64,000 bases of DNA from JAWXUK01 sp044432725 (GTDB lineage Bacteria; Bacillota; Clostridia; Oscillospirales; Oscillospiraceae): NCBI GenBank assembly GCA_044432725.1, contig JAWXUL010000007.1, positions 62,001 to 126,000 on the forward strand. The letters run 5' to 3'. Numbering within the stretch: the first letter of the stretch is position 1; each line of letters opens with the position of its first letter. Shown in pieces: positions 34,893 through 42,459 of this stretch. The notes below the pieces were generated by a model. The model was not told the origin of the DNA, made no database searches, and saw nothing but the letters and a program-made list of their open reading frames with translations. A program made the position numbers and the translations under genes.

Positions 34893-35924
34893 TTAAGGTC
34901 TGTCACATTCTATGAGTGTTTCTGCTGCCTTGTGACAGCAGTTTCCTTTCAGTTCAGGGGGGATTTGAGAAAGTTCCGTGGCTTTGCTTAATTTTTCCAA
35001 GAGAATCTTCTCTAAACCTGTGACTTTTCCGATGGTTTGATTTATTTTCCCATTGACATCCAACATTTCCTCTATGGTGCTGTCCTCGGCAACTACTTTT
35101 TGAAGCTCTTCCCCTTGAGCGTTTAGAATATGTGCCAAAGCAGCTTCGATGAGGGCTATGCTTTCAATCAAATCAGAAAGAGCCCCTTCCGTACTGGGGC
35201 AAGGGGGCGCTTTGCAACAGTGTTGACAGATTTTGTGGTTACAGATACATGGCTCATAGCCCAGTTCATAAGAGGTAATGGGGATAGAGGATATCTTGCT
35301 GTAACATCCACTTTCTCGAAAGAGAAAATCCAGTTTGGCTGTGTCGCTGTAACAGGGGTTATAGCTAAGGTCTTGGACAGAGATTCCTTTGGGGATGACA
35401 GAGCGAGAAATTTCTTCCCCAGTGTCATAAAAGGTATAGAGTATTTGGTCTTTTCCCTGACGAGCGACCAGAAAATACCCAGGGCAAAGAGAAAGTGCCG
35501 AGGTAATGATGCCTTTCACCAGAGGGAGCGGGGTGATTTTTTGGCTTTCTTTGTGATAGAAGAGCGCCCCAGAAGGAAAGGCAATCAGCAAGCTGTTGTC
35601 ACAGCATTGGAAAGAGAGGGCTGTGATTTTCCCAGAGAAGGGAAGGCTTAGGCAGAGGCAAGCGATTTCTTGAAAGAGACAATCCAGTTGATAGATTCTA
35701 GAGGCACAGCCTGAGACAGTCGCCCAGAAACAGCAGTCTTCTCGGTCGAAACAGAGACAATCATAGGGGCGAAGGGTGGGGAATTCTTCTATGATCTGAA
35801 AATCTTCTGTGGTTTTCAGGATTTTATTTTGAGAGAAGAGAGGGAAATAGTAATATTTTCCGTCATAACTCAGGTGGCTTGCAGAGAATCCAGCAAGGTT
35901 TGCAGATTGGCAGTAAAGGTTCAT
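34893..35924 (-). CDS. Beta-propeller-like, Cys-rich protein with C-terminal shared module
   Basis: 343 residues, not assigned to a named family. Residues 1 to about 225 show repeated short beta-strand patterns with many Cys (NLYCQSANLAGFSASHLSYDGKYYY-like blades), suggesting a propeller. About 232-250 is a Cys-rich linker (CICNHKICQHCCKAPPC). About 250-320 is the module SIALIEAALAHILNAQGEELQ, and the tail has two more CC/C sites. No signal peptide. High Cys content would suit disulfide cross-linking in a spore coat or exosporium. ATG 35924 has AAAAAGGAGG; the upstream ATGs do not. First gene of the operon, behind a sigma-K-like promoter. Confidence 0.75.
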   Translation of the reverse strand: MNLYCQSANLAGFSASHLSYDGKYYYFPLFSQNKILKTTEDFQIIEEFPTLRPYDCLCFDREDCCFWATVSGCASRIYQLDCLFQEIACLCLSLPFSGKITALSFQCCDNSLLIAFPSGALFYHKESQKITPLPLVKGIITSALSLCPGYFLVARQGKDQILYTFYDTGEEISRSVIPKGISVQDLSYNPCYSDTAKLDFLFRESGCYSKISSIPITSYELGYEPCICNHKICQHCCKAPPCPSTEGALSDLIESIALIEAALAHILNAQGEELQKVVAEDSTIEEMLDVNGKINQTIGKVTGLEKILLEKLSKATELSQIPPELKGNCCHKAAETLIECDRP

Positions 35925-35988
35925 AGTTTCCTCCTTTTTGACCCACATCGTTTTCAATGAAAAACCTGTGAGATGACTTTTCTTTGCC

Positions 35989-36015
35989 TATCTTATGTGA
36001 TTTCACAGGAGTTGT
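35989..36015 (-). promoter_or_regulatory. Sigma-K (late mother-cell) type promoter of the module operon
   Basis: Minus strand: AC (36015-36014), 16-bp spacer, CATAAGATA (35997-35989), matching AC-N16/17-CATANNNTA. It lies about 60 bases upstream of the first gene. A sigma-E reading is less good because the -35 ATA is absent. Confidence 0.6.
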
Positions 36016-36087
36016 GACAAAAAATAGGCTTTTTTACTGGAAGACTGATAAAACGTTGTGATTCACAAATTTAGAACGTTCCCTTTC

Positions 36088-36116
36088 TTGACAGCGATAC
36101 TTTTTTTCACTATAAT
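36088..36116 (+). promoter_or_regulatory. Consensus sigma-A promoter of the Sfp-type gene
   Basis: TTGACA (36088-36093), exactly 17 bp, TATAAT (36111-36116): both hexamers perfect. Confidence 0.9.
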
Positions 36117-36154
36117 AAAAGAAAGTTCTGTTGGAAACTGAACAGAAAAAGAGG

Positions 36155-36183
36155 CTTGTTGTCCCCCGAAGGGGGACAACAAG
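36155..36183 (+). other. 13-bp perfect hairpin in the leader of the Sfp-type gene
   Basis: CTTGTTGTCCCCC-GAA-GGGGGACAACAAG. It begins about 30 bases after the predicted start point and about 85 bases before the SD, with no U-run, so it is more likely an mRNA-stabilising or binding structure than a terminator. Confidence 0.7.
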
Positions 36184-36268
36184 GCAAACTTTCTTGGAAT
36201 TTGCATCAAAACCAATCCACAGGGTTAAGGTAGCAGAAAAAACAAAGAAGGAAAAAGGGGAAGAAGCC

Positions 36269-36904
36269 ATGTTTGAGATCAAGCTCTATGATTGCACTTT
36301 ACTGGAAGAACAAGATGTGTTTCAGGCAAAACTGGCTCTTGTGGGGGAGCATCGTCAACAAAAGGTGATGTCTTATGCCATGGGAAAAAGTCAGCGTCTT
36401 TCACTAGGGGCGGGATTATTGTTGGAGGAATATTTACATTCCTTGGGACTTTCAGAGGCTGATCTTGCATTTGGTACACAGGGGAAGGCTTTTTTGCCCT
36501 CCTACCCAGACTGCCATTTTAATCTCAGTCATGGGGGGGACTATGCTGTTCTTGCCACAGGGGATCGCCCTCTTGGTGTGGATATCGAGAAAATCAAAGA
36601 GAATCGTTTTCCCATGGGGCAGAGATGTTTTGCCCCTGAAGAAGTGGCTCAGATTGCAAATTGCTCAGGAGAGGAAGAGAAAAATCATCTATTTTTCCGT
36701 TTATGGGTGATGAAAGAGAGTTATTTGAAGGCGACTGGGAAAGGATTGTCCTTAGGGCTGAAAAGTTTTGCTGTGGATGGAGAGACGAAAGATTTTCTTT
36801 ATCCAGAGACGGGCTATTCTTTCCACGAAGTGTCACCACCTCTTTTGGGCTATGTGATGGCACTTTGTCAAAGGAAAAAAGATAGAAAAAATGATAGTGT
36901 ATGA
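36269..36904 (+). CDS. 4'-phosphopantetheinyl transferase, Sfp type
   Basis: 211 residues. Transfers phosphopantetheine from CoA to a Ser of a carrier protein. Motifs are in place: FNLSHGGDYAVLA (CoA/carrier contact), GVDIEK (Mg ligands D105, E107) and WVMKESYLKATGKG (E150, K154). The start at 36269 follows AAGGGGAAG. No fatty-acid, NRPS or PKS carrier gene is in view, so the partner is encoded elsewhere; AcpS duties are possible. A weak stem GCACTTTCTC/GAGAGTGC (36907-36930) after the stop may terminate. Confidence 0.92.
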   Translation: MFEIKLYDCTLLEEQDVFQAKLALVGEHRQQKVMSYAMGKSQRLSLGAGLLLEEYLHSLGLSEADLAFGTQGKAFLPSYPDCHFNLSHGGDYAVLATGDRPLGVDIEKIKENRFPMGQRCFAPEEVAQIANCSGEEEKNHLFFRLWVMKESYLKATGKGLSLGLKSFAVDGETKDFLYPETGYSFHEVSPPLLGYVMALCQRKKDRKNDSV

Positions 36905-37001
36905 TAGCACTTTCTCTTGTATGAGAGTGCCAACAATGATAGAATGATAAGAAGAAAGTCGTTACCTTTTAGGGTGATGACTTTTATTTTTTGCTTCTGT
37001 T

Positions 37002-37217
37002 TATAGCAGTTTGAATAAAGTTTGACCCTGTCAAACTTTAAAACATCAGCTTTGCTGTTGTTTTAAGAAATAATGACAAAGTCATTATTTCTGATTCAAT
37101 CTTGCTCAATAGACAAATTGACTGTGATTTTCTCAAGAAAATCACAGAGATTGAAAGCAAAGCTTTCAATCAAAAATGATTAAGCCTTGTGGCTTAATCA
37201 TTTTTCAAGTTGCTATA
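37002..37217 (-). mobile_element. Hairpin-array element, copy A (216 bp)
   Basis: Ends TATAGCAGTTTGAA (37002-37015) and TTCAAGTTGCTATA (37204-37217) are near-perfect inverted repeats. Between them are six hairpins. By position: AAAGTTTGAC/GTCAAACTTT (37017-37039), AAAACATCAGC/GCTGTTGTTTT (37040-37064) and AGAAATAATGAC/GTCATTATTTCT (37066-37092). After a ~29-nt unpaired spacer come CTGTGATTTTCT/AGAAAATCACAG (37122-37147), GATTGAAAGC/GCTTTCAATC (37149-37171) and a 15-bp stem around TTGT (37172-37205). Copy B at 44890 has the same order in reverse orientation. Non-coding; it ends 53 bp before the terminase gene. Confidence 0.85.
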
Positions 37218-37270
37218 TTAGATGTAGCAGAAGCTATTTTGAAATGAAATGAGGAGAAGGTGATGATGAT

Positions 37271-37711
37271 ATGTTGACAGAACAGAGGAAACGCTTTGTT
37301 TTAGAGTATTTGCGTTTACATTGCAAATCAGCAGAACAAGCAGCAGTGAATGTGGGTTATAGCAAATCCACAGCACGGTCACAGATAGGACGTGTTTTGA
37401 AAGACCCAGAAGTGAAGGCATATTTAGCAGAGCAAAAGGCATTGCTCTTAAAAGAATTGCAAGAAAAATTTTTGTTTGATGCCATAGATGCCAGAGAGGC
37501 GTTATCGAAAATTTTGCTGGATGAAGAGAGCAATACCAAAGAAGTAATCACAGTGGCAAAGGATTTTTTAGACAGAGCTGGGTTTAAATTAGTGGACTGG
37601 AGAGAAACAGAAAAAGAAGAAGAGAATAAACTTGATTTGTCTTCTTTGAGTCAGGAGGAGTTGAATTTGTTATATGACATTACAGAAAAAATTATGGCTG
37701 AATCACCCTGA
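37271..37711 (+). CDS. Phage terminase small subunit
   Basis: 146 residues. The N-terminal LTEQRKRFVLEYLRLHCKSAEQAAVNVGYSKSTARSQIGRVLKDPEV is the helix-turn-helix DNA-recognition domain of the Terminase_2 family. A helical oligomerisation part and an acidic tail follow. The small subunit picks the packaging site on phage DNA for the large subunit. SD GAGGAGAAGG ends ten bases before ATG 37271. No other phage gene except the large subunit is near. Confidence 0.85.
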   Translation: MLTEQRKRFVLEYLRLHCKSAEQAAVNVGYSKSTARSQIGRVLKDPEVKAYLAEQKALLLKELQEKFLFDAIDAREALSKILLDEESNTKEVITVAKDFLDRAGFKLVDWRETEKEEENKLDLSSLSQEELNLLYDITEKIMAESP

Positions 37712-39176
37712 AGCATTGCAACTTGCCATACGACAGGAGAAAGCAAGGCGAAATCTTTCGGATTTTGCACTGTATACCGATGATTCTTATGTATTAAACT
37801 GGCATCATCAGGTATTATGCCAGTATTTAGATGATTTTGTTGCGGGAAAACGGCGACGTGTGATGGTGTTTATGCCTCCTCGCATGGGGAAAAGCGAGCT
37901 TGTCAGTCGAAAATTACCGGCTTTTTTATTGGGGAAAAACCCTGATTTGAACATCATCGCCACCTCCTATTCTGCAGACCTTGCCCACAAGATGAATCGA
38001 GATGTGCAAAGAATCATGGATAGCGTTCCCTATCAGGAAGTATTTCCTAAGAGCAGACTGTCAGGAAAGGGGAACAAAGAGGGAGGAGGATATTTCAGAA
38101 ATACAGATATTTTCGAGATTGTGGGCTGTTCTGGCTCTTACCGCAGCGCGGGTGTGGGGGGAGGCATCACGGGCATGGGTGGTGACTTTATCATCATAGA
38201 TGACCCCATCAAAAATAAGGAAGAGGCAAAAAGTGCCACTCGGCGAGACAATCTGTGGGACTGGTATACCTCTACCCTGTATACTCGTTTAGAGGGGGAG
38301 GGTGCTTTGCTTGTGACATTGACAAGGTGGCACAGCGACGATTTAGCAGGACGTTTATTAGAGCAGATGAAAAAGGATCCCTTTGCAGACCAGTGGGATA
38401 TTTTATCTTTTCCAGCAGTCTTTCAAGAGGAAAACCCCCATCCTTTGGACATTCGCAAGGACGGCGAGGCACTGTGGCCAGAGAAATTTAATGCAGAAGA
38501 TTTAAAAAAGATAAAAGCCAATGTGGGGACTTATGATTGGTCGGCGATGTATCAGCAAATGCCACAGCCTTTGGAAGGGGCGATTTTTAGGAGAGAGTGG
38601 TGCAATGGGCGATATGGGGCATTGCCCAGTGGCACAACTCTCATTCAAACATGGGATTTGCCTTTTAAAAACAGCGAAGCCTCGGCAAAATGTGCTGGGC
38701 TTGTGATGGGGAGAAAAGGTGGGGAGATTTTTGTGGTGGATTGTATCAATGAAAAAATGGATTTTACCACCTCTGTGGCTGCGATTAAGAATATGACAGC
38801 CAAACATCCCCAAGCCATCGCCAAGGTGGTGGAGGACAAAGCCAATGGTCCTGCTATCATCAACTTTTTACAGAAGGACGTGGCTGGAATGATTCCTTTT
38901 TCTCCCAAGGGTAGCAAGGAGGACCGTGCCTTGTCAGTGGCACCATATTTTCAGGCTGGGAATGTATCTTTTCCAGAAAATACAGCTTGGGTGGGGGATT
39001 TGGTAGAAGATTTATTACGCTTTCCTACAGGGCTTTATAAAGATACCGTGGACGCTTTGGTTCAGGGGATTTTGTATTTGATGGACACACCAACGACCTT
39101 AACCCTGAAGGAAGGTGCCATCTTGAAGCAAGAGAGTTTTTGGCTTGGCTCTAACTCGGATTCTTATGGTTTTTGA
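37674..39176 (+). CDS. Phage terminase large subunit (packaging ATPase/nuclease)
   Basis: 500 residues. ATPase half: Walker A PPRMGKS (68-74), Walker B DFIIIDDP (171-178), then TLTRWHSDDLAGRLL. The joint AMYQQMPQPLEGAIFRREW is typical of the psiM2-ORF9-like terminase family, and the RNase-H-like nuclease half begins with TLIQTWDLPFK. It overlaps the small-subunit gene by 38 bp, so translation is probably coupled. Intact in length with the main motifs present. No portal, capsid, protease or integrase gene is encoded alongside, so this is a remnant or a domesticated pair. Confidence 0.9.
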   Translation: MTLQKKLWLNHPEALQLAIRQEKARRNLSDFALYTDDSYVLNWHHQVLCQYLDDFVAGKRRRVMVFMPPRMGKSELVSRKLPAFLLGKNPDLNIIATSYSADLAHKMNRDVQRIMDSVPYQEVFPKSRLSGKGNKEGGGYFRNTDIFEIVGCSGSYRSAGVGGGITGMGGDFIIIDDPIKNKEEAKSATRRDNLWDWYTSTLYTRLEGEGALLVTLTRWHSDDLAGRLLEQMKKDPFADQWDILSFPAVFQEENPHPLDIRKDGEALWPEKFNAEDLKKIKANVGTYDWSAMYQQMPQPLEGAIFRREWCNGRYGALPSGTTLIQTWDLPFKNSEASAKCAGLVMGRKGGEIFVVDCINEKMDFTTSVAAIKNMTAKHPQAIAKVVEDKANGPAIINFLQKDVAGMIPFSPKGSKEDRALSVAPYFQAGNVSFPENTAWVGDLVEDLLRFPTGLYKDTVDALVQGILYLMDTPTTLTLKEGAILKQESFWLGSNSDSYGF

Positions 39177-39221
39177 TGTCACTTAACTTTAAAAATATGG
39201 GGAAAATATCTGCTCCAAGTA

Positions 39222-39250
39222 TTGACAAGATTCTGCTTCTTGTGTATAAT
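39222..39250 (+). promoter_or_regulatory. Consensus sigma-A promoter of the KDPG aldolase/KDG kinase operon
   Basis: TTGACA (39222-39227), 17-bp spacer, TATAAT (39245-39250), both perfect. A ~110-nt leader follows. Confidence 0.9.
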
Positions 39251-39263
39251 TGAGATGTAAAGT

Positions 39264-39332
39264 ATCCTTTTGGTGTTCGTATATGGGAACTATGTTCTCA
39301 TTTCTGAATTGGTTAGAATTTTCCAAAAGGAT
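39264..39332 (+). ncRNA. Candidate structured leader (three-way junction) before the KDPG aldolase gene
   Basis: Closing stem ATCCTTTTGG (39264-39273) with CCAAAAGGAT (39323-39332), perfect 10 bp. Inside are ATGGGAAC-TAT-GTTCTCAT (39283-39301, one G-U) and, directly abutting, TTCTGA-ATTGG-TTAGAA (39302-39318, one G-U). Unpaired joints are TGTTCGTAT and TTTT. This resembles a riboswitch layout but matches no class I can name; no terminator stem follows, so any control would be on translation or stability. Confidence 0.5.
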
Positions 39333-39369
39333 CCACAAAAAAACTATATTTATTTAAGGAGGATTTTTT

Positions 39370-39972
39370 ATGCAACGTGTTAACAGGTACAGAGTTGTCC
39401 CAGTGGTGGTGCTCAACGATCTAGAAGAAACAAGAGCACAAATGGAGGCGCTGATTCGAGGTGGCTTGCCCATAGCTGAAATTACTTACAGAACTGCTTG
39501 TGCAAAGGATGCTATTGCTTTGACAGCAAAAGAATTTCCTGAAATTTTGGTTGGGGCAGGGACTGTCATCAACAAAGACCAATGTAAAGAAGCCATTTCC
39601 TTGGGTGCGAAATTTATCGTAAGCCCAGGTTTTGTGCCAGAAGTGTCCAAAGTTTGTAAAAAAGAAGATATTCCTTATTTCCCTGGCTGTGTTACTCCAA
39701 CTGAAATCATCGAAGCCATCAATGATGGTTGGACAACCATCAAATTCTTCCCAGCACAAGTATATGGTGGATTGGCTGCCATGAAAGCATTGGCAGGTCC
39801 TTTCCCACAAATCAAATTCATTCCAACAGGTGGGGTGGATGCTTCTAACTTGGCAGAATATCTTGCTTGGGATAAATTGCAAGCTGTGGGTGGTTCTTGG
39901 ATGATGAAGGGTAGCCCTGCAGAGATTGAAGCAAAATGTAAAGAAATCGCTGGCATTGTCAACGGAAACTAA
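39370..39972 (+). CDS. 2-keto-3-deoxy-6-phosphogluconate / 4-hydroxy-2-oxoglutarate aldolase
   Basis: 200 residues, class I aldolase of the Eda family. Splits KDPG into pyruvate and glyceraldehyde-3-phosphate. PIAEITYRTACAKDAI, GAGTVINKDQCKEAI, FIVSPGFVPEV, FPGCVTPTEI and the Schiff-base Lys in TTIKFFPA (K125) are all present. It ends the hexuronate route begun by UxaC, UxuB and UxuA at 11-19 kb and is co-transcribed with the kinase 22 bp downstream. SD AAGGAGGA. Confidence 0.95.
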   Translation: MQRVNRYRVVPVVVLNDLEETRAQMEALIRGGLPIAEITYRTACAKDAIALTAKEFPEILVGAGTVINKDQCKEAISLGAKFIVSPGFVPEVSKVCKKEDIPYFPGCVTPTEIIEAINDGWTTIKFFPAQVYGGLAAMKALAGPFPQIKFIPTGGVDASNLAEYLAWDKLQAVGGSWMMKGSPAEIEAKCKEIAGIVNGN

Positions 39973-39994
39973 TGAAATATAGGAGGAAAAAAAG

Positions 39995-41095
39995 ATGAAC
40001 TTGAATGTAAAAGACGCAAAAGATTGTAAATATGACGAGCTTTCCCTTGGAGAAGTAATGCTTCGTTTAGATCCAGGCGAAGGACGTATTCGTACAGCAC
40101 GTAGTTTCACTGCTTGGGAAGGTGGCGGAGAATACAACGTGGCTCGTGGCTTGCGTAAATGCTTTGGCTTCCGTACTGGTATTTTGACAGCTTTTGCTGA
40201 CAACGAAGTGGGTACTTTGCTGACTGATTTGATTTGTCAAGGTGGGGTGGATACTTCTCTCATCAACTATTTGCCTTATGACGGTGTGGGTCGTTCTTGC
40301 CGTAATGGTTTGAACTTCACCGAACGTGGTTTTGGTGTTCGTGGTGCTGTGGGCTGTAGCGACCGTGCCAACACAGCCATTTCCAAAATGAAACCAGAAG
40401 ATTTTGATTTTGATTACATTTTTGGGGAATTGGGTGTTCGTTGGTTGCATACTGGTGGTATTTTTGCAGCATTGTCTGAAGATACCAGCAAAACAGCCAT
40501 CGCTGCTTGTAAAGCTGCCAATAAATATGGTACTTTGGTCTCTTATGACTTAAACTATCGTCCTTCTCAATGGAAAGACATTGGTGGGCAAGCTCAAGCA
40601 CAAAAAGTCAACAAAGAAATCGCACAATATGTGGACGTGATGATCGGGAACGAAGAAGATTTCACAGCTTGTCTTGGCTTTGAAATCGCTGGTAACGACG
40701 GTCTTCATACTTTGAATTTAGATGGCTATAAACAAATGATGGCTGATGCTTCCAAAGCTTATCCTAATTTCAAAGCCATTGCCACAACATTGCGTGAAGT
40801 GAAAACAGCAACTGTGAATCACTGGTCTGCTCTTTGCTTTGATTCCTCTACTGGAACTGTGCACAAAGCAACCCAATATGACAGCTTGGAAATCATGGAC
40901 CGTGTGGGTGGTGGCGATAGCTTCGCTTCTGGTCTGATTTATGGACTGATTACTACTGGCGATCCTGAAAAAGCTGTGAACTATGGGGCAGCCCATGGTG
41001 CTCTTGCTATGACAACACCAGGTGATACCACAATGGTCAACGTAAAAGAAGTGGAAAAACTAATGGGTGGCGCAGGCGCTCGTGTGGATAGATAA
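39995..41095 (+). CDS. 2-keto-3-deoxygluconate kinase (PfkB family)
   Basis: 366 residues. Phosphorylates KDG to KDPG. LGEVMLRLDPGEGRIRTA and WEGGGEYNVARGLRKCFG form the sugar site; the PfkB C-terminal motif is DRVGGGDSFASGLIYGL with the catalytic Asp. Longer than many KdgK enzymes but of the clostridial 'sugar kinase' type that accompanies KDPG aldolase. TAGGAGG SD. A terminator follows. Confidence 0.92.
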   Translation: MNLNVKDAKDCKYDELSLGEVMLRLDPGEGRIRTARSFTAWEGGGEYNVARGLRKCFGFRTGILTAFADNEVGTLLTDLICQGGVDTSLINYLPYDGVGRSCRNGLNFTERGFGVRGAVGCSDRANTAISKMKPEDFDFDYIFGELGVRWLHTGGIFAALSEDTSKTAIAACKAANKYGTLVSYDLNYRPSQWKDIGGQAQAQKVNKEIAQYVDVMIGNEEDFTACLGFEIAGNDGLHTLNLDGYKQMMADASKAYPNFKAIATTLREVKTATVNHWSALCFDSSTGTVHKATQYDSLEIMDRVGGGDSFASGLIYGLITTGDPEKAVNYGAAHGALAMTTPGDTTMVNVKEVEKLMGGAGARVDR

Positions 41096-41137
41096 GAAAT
41101 CATCTGATCACAGGTTATCTATGTAAAAAGAAGCAAT

Positions 41138-41167
41138 CCCCTAGGCAAACTGCCTAGGGGGATTTTA
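41138..41167 (+). terminator. Terminator of the aldolase/kinase operon
   Basis: CCCCTAGGCA-AAC-TGCCTAGGGG followed by GATTTTATT. Confidence 0.85.
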
Positions 41168-41183
41168 TTGAGAAGGAGTTTTT

Positions 41184-42362
41184 ATGAATAGTTTTACTTA
41201 TAGTTCCCCCACAAGAATGATTTTTGGGAAAGATGCTTTGGATCATTTAGGGGCTGAATTGAAAGCCAATGATGCAAAGAAAGTATTGGTTCTTTATGGT
41301 GGAGGTTCCACTGTGAAATCTGGTGTTTTGGGCAATGTCACAGAAAAATTAAAAGCAGCTGGGATTTCTTATGTAGAGAAAGGTGGGGTGCAACCCAATC
41401 CGATTCTCAGCTTTTTGTATGAGTGTATTGATTTTGCAAAAGCCGAGAAAGTAGATTTCATTCTTGCTGTGGGTGGAGGATCTACCATTGATACAGCAAA
41501 AGGGATTTCCCTTGCTTTGATGAATCCAGAAGATGACGTTTGGGATTTTTACACCCGTAAAAAAGCCCCTGTCCATGGCAGACGCATTGGTTGTGTCCTG
41601 ACCATTGCTGCAGCTGGCTCTGAAAATTCTGACTCTTCTGTGATTACAAACACAGAAACGAAAGAAAAATTGGGGATGAATTTCGAGTATAATCGTCCTG
41701 CTTTTGCTGTATTGAATCCAGAATTCACCTATACACTCCCTAAATATCAAGTCGCTTGTGGTGTGGTGGATATTTTAATGCACACCTATGACCGTTATTT
41801 CACCTCGGAATATAACAACGATTTGACCAACGAATTGGCAGAGGGCTTGATCCGTACTGTGATGAAATATGGTAAAACAGCAGTGGATTGCTCCACCGAT
41901 TACGAAGCAATGAGCGAAATTATGTGGGCTGGCTCTGTTTCTCATAACGGCTTGACTGGTCTTGGCGCAGCACGTGATTTCTCTGTCCATCGCTTGGGAC
42001 GTGATTTGTCTGCGATTTATGACTGTGCCCATGGTGCGACCCTTTCTGTTTCTTGGGTGGGCTTTGCCTATTACACCTTGGCGCATGACACAGGACGTTT
42101 TGCACGTTATGGACGTAAAGTCTTTGGTTTAGAAGGGGACGATGCCACTGTTGCCAAAGAAGCCATTGACAAAACAAGAGATTTCTTTGTTTCTTTGAAT
42201 ATGCCCATTACCTTAACAGAACTGCTGGGCAGAGAATTTACAGAACAAGAAGTGGAAGAATTGGCTCTGGCTTGTTCTGCCAATAAGACACAAACTTTTG
42301 GTTGTTTCTATAACTTCACTTACGAAGATGTGAAAAAACTCTATGCCAGTGTTAGAATTTAA
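41184..42362 (+). CDS. Iron-containing NAD(P)H-dependent alcohol dehydrogenase (BDH/YqhD-like)
   Basis: 392 residues, group III ADH. AVGGGSTIDTAKGI is the nucleotide site; metal ligands read as D196, H200 (VVDILMHTYDRYF), H269 (FSVHRLG) and H283 (CAHGATLSVSW). Resembles butanol dehydrogenases, so it probably reduces aldehydes from fermentation. The adjacent KDG operon could instead suggest a uronate-derived aldehyde. SD GAAGGAG. Confidence 0.92.
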   Translation: MNSFTYSSPTRMIFGKDALDHLGAELKANDAKKVLVLYGGGSTVKSGVLGNVTEKLKAAGISYVEKGGVQPNPILSFLYECIDFAKAEKVDFILAVGGGSTIDTAKGISLALMNPEDDVWDFYTRKKAPVHGRRIGCVLTIAAAGSENSDSSVITNTETKEKLGMNFEYNRPAFAVLNPEFTYTLPKYQVACGVVDILMHTYDRYFTSEYNNDLTNELAEGLIRTVMKYGKTAVDCSTDYEAMSEIMWAGSVSHNGLTGLGAARDFSVHRLGRDLSAIYDCAHGATLSVSWVGFAYYTLAHDTGRFARYGRKVFGLEGDDATVAKEAIDKTRDFFVSLNMPITLTELLGREFTEQEVEELALACSANKTQTFGCFYNFTYEDVKKLYASVRI

Positions 42363-42375
42363 TCCATAAAATAAT

Positions 42376-42439
42376 ATCCCCACTTTATTAGACCATGAAA
42401 GAAATCATTTCACGGATCTATGGAGGTGGGGATTTTTTT
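42376..42439 (+). terminator. Terminator of the alcohol dehydrogenase gene
   Basis: ATCCCCAC (42376-42383) and GTGGGGAT (42426-42433) with a T-run after it. It lies between converging genes. Confidence 0.7.
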
Positions 42440-42459
42440 ATTTCCTCTTCCGGATTTCC

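Noticed and set aside
34903..34905. TGA read as selenocysteine in the giant ORF
   Set aside because: It follows directly after a possible ATG, no SECIS-like hairpin is obvious, and surface beta-repeat proteins are not selenoproteins.
37002..37217. CRISPR array or tandem repeat
   Set aside because: The units are different palindromes, not repeats of one sequence, and there are no regular spacers or cas genes.
37271..39176. Complete prophage
   Set aside because: Only the terminase pair is present; no integrase, portal, capsid, tail or lysis gene and no attachment repeats were found around it.
39264..39332. Purine or fluoride riboswitch
   Set aside because: The three-way shape and a TCGTATA-like string recalled the purine class, but its loop-loop and core bases are missing, and the fluoride motif is absent too.
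39421..40203. 260-codon minus-strand ORF across the aldolase and kinase genes
   Set aside because: Lies antisense to two well-supported genes and has no recognisable domain or SD.
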